Below are positions 63,385-64,000 of a DNA stretch of 64,000 nt, one piece after another. Position 1 is the first letter of the stretch; every line of letters begins with the position of its first letter. Both the position numbers and the translations under genes were made by a program. Source of the stretch: Oscarella lobularis (lineage: Eukaryota; Porifera; Homoscleromorpha; Homosclerophorida; Oscarellidae); contig NC_089180.1 of NCBI RefSeq assembly GCF_947507565.1, forward strand, positions 2,604,001-2,668,000, written 5' to 3'. The notes beneath the pieces were generated by a model, which ran no database searches, was not told the DNA's origin, and worked only from the letters and a program-made list of their open reading frames with translations.

Positions 63385-64000
63385 TCAGTTCCTGCTCTTC
63401 CGGCTCATTATCGTCGTCTGAGCTCTCAAAAGGGTCCTCTTCGTCGTCTGTATAGCTCTCAAAGGGTCCTCTTCGTCGTCTGTATATTTGTCTGAGCTGT
63501 TGCAGGTGTAGCTGAATTTGTAGTCGTCAAGTCCTTCAATGTGAATATCACCGTCATCTGACCCGTTTACCGGCAAGGCAATTCCAACCTTCCTAAAGCT
63601 ACGAATAATCATTTCTTTGTTATCAGCGACTTCTTGCCAGGCCTCGCCAATCCATTTCGTAAGCAATATTCTTCTGGCACTAGCGGTAATTTTCCCTTCA
63701 ACGTATAGTTGCAAATTTTCTTTTATGTGTGTAGTAGCAAGGCGATCGACAATGGCCTTGAACGGCTTGTTGACGGAAACGTCAATAGGTTGAACGAGAG
63801 ACGTGCAGCCACCTAATAATTATTTCTAGATATCATCTCGGCTAGCTACCTGGCACGTATGTTATTTCAGTGCTGCACTCGTCTGCTAATATTTTCTTAA
63901 TTGTTTCTGTTTTCTGTGCTTTGTGTACGTCAATGACTAGGACTTTCGTCGATAAGAGAAACGTCACCATGAGATCGACTATAAGAGAAACGGTTGCATG
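63385..64000 (-). CDS. Pogo/Tigger-like transposase 5, C-terminal part, partial
   Basis: The gene enters at the right edge. From about 63,970 the minus strand reads TKVLVIDVHKAQKTETIKKI (second catalytic Asp) and ADECSTEITYVP. A 37-nt intron (63,813-63,849, gtagct...attag) splices in phase to GGCTSLVQPIDVSVNKPFKA (third Asp), then LQLYVEGKITASARRILLTK, WIGEAWQEVADNKEMIIRSF and RKVGIALPVNGSDDGD, an acidic tail with a duplicated DDEEDP-type segment, and a stop at 63,385. The order is that of the pogo DDE_1 C-terminal half. No defect is visible in the part shown, so it may be functional or domesticated. Confidence 0.75.

Overview
The window reads as nuclear DNA of an early-branching animal, most likely a sponge. 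This is inference from the introns (37-60 nt, GT-AG) in every gene that can be modelled and from the mix of mobile families: Gypsy, Helitron, hAT, pogo/Tigger, P element, Ginger, ISL2EU-type, Tc1 and a metazoan integrase-core gene. There are also sponge/cnidarian-type multicopy genes such as HIRAN proteins. No bacterial features, tRNA or rRNA were seen. Almost all recognisable coding sequence belongs to mobile elements. The clearest non-mobile candidate is the first exon of an RGG-rich protein at the left edge.

Layout. 1-10.5 kb: the RGG exon, a Helitron 3' end (1393), unrecognised sequence, a Helitron helicase relic fused to a tyrosine-recombinase tail (6.5-7.7 kb), a ZSWIM-like tail and a broken Tc1 transposase. 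10,536-38,083: one Ty3/Gypsy element with 207-bp LTRs and an ATTA target duplication. Its RNase H is split by a 20.4-kb block (about 13,846-34,251), and its 3' LTR is split by a 1,403-bp Helitron inserted exactly between A and T. The 20-kb block holds an ISL2EU-like two-gene element, three pogo-like transposases, an intron-bearing P-element transposase, a convergent uncharacterised gene, and a multi-exon Ginger-like gene (integrase, Cys-rich motif, Ulp1 protease, PHD finger).

38-44 kb: scrambled P-element pieces, a pogo DNA-binding end, a HIRAN fragment, a second DDE_Tnp_4 end and a second copy of the uncharacterised gene. 44-51 kb: a hAT element with its target duplication inserted in a RecQ-like helicase gene, then a five-exon integrase-core gene with one frameshift, a DUF4371-type fragment and a small coiled-coil gene. 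51.6-57.1 kb: three long minisatellites, a threefold dispersed repeat, a perfect-TIR MITE and two Helitron-type 3' ends. 57.3-64 kb: a partial second hAT copy; an apparently intact young Gypsy element (58,584-63,096) with identical 87-bp LTRs, a 5-bp duplication and one 1,396-codon Gag-Pol frame, sitting inside a HIRAN gene; and the C-terminus of another pogo transposase leaving the right edge.

Most elements are dead (frameshifts, stops, lost catalytic residues). The exceptions by reading are Gypsy-2, which looks complete, and the Ginger-like gene, whose integrase and protease catalytic residues are all present. The nesting gives relative ages: Gypsy-1 is older than the 20-kb block and the Helitron; the RecQ gene is older than the hAT; the HIRAN gene is older than Gypsy-2.
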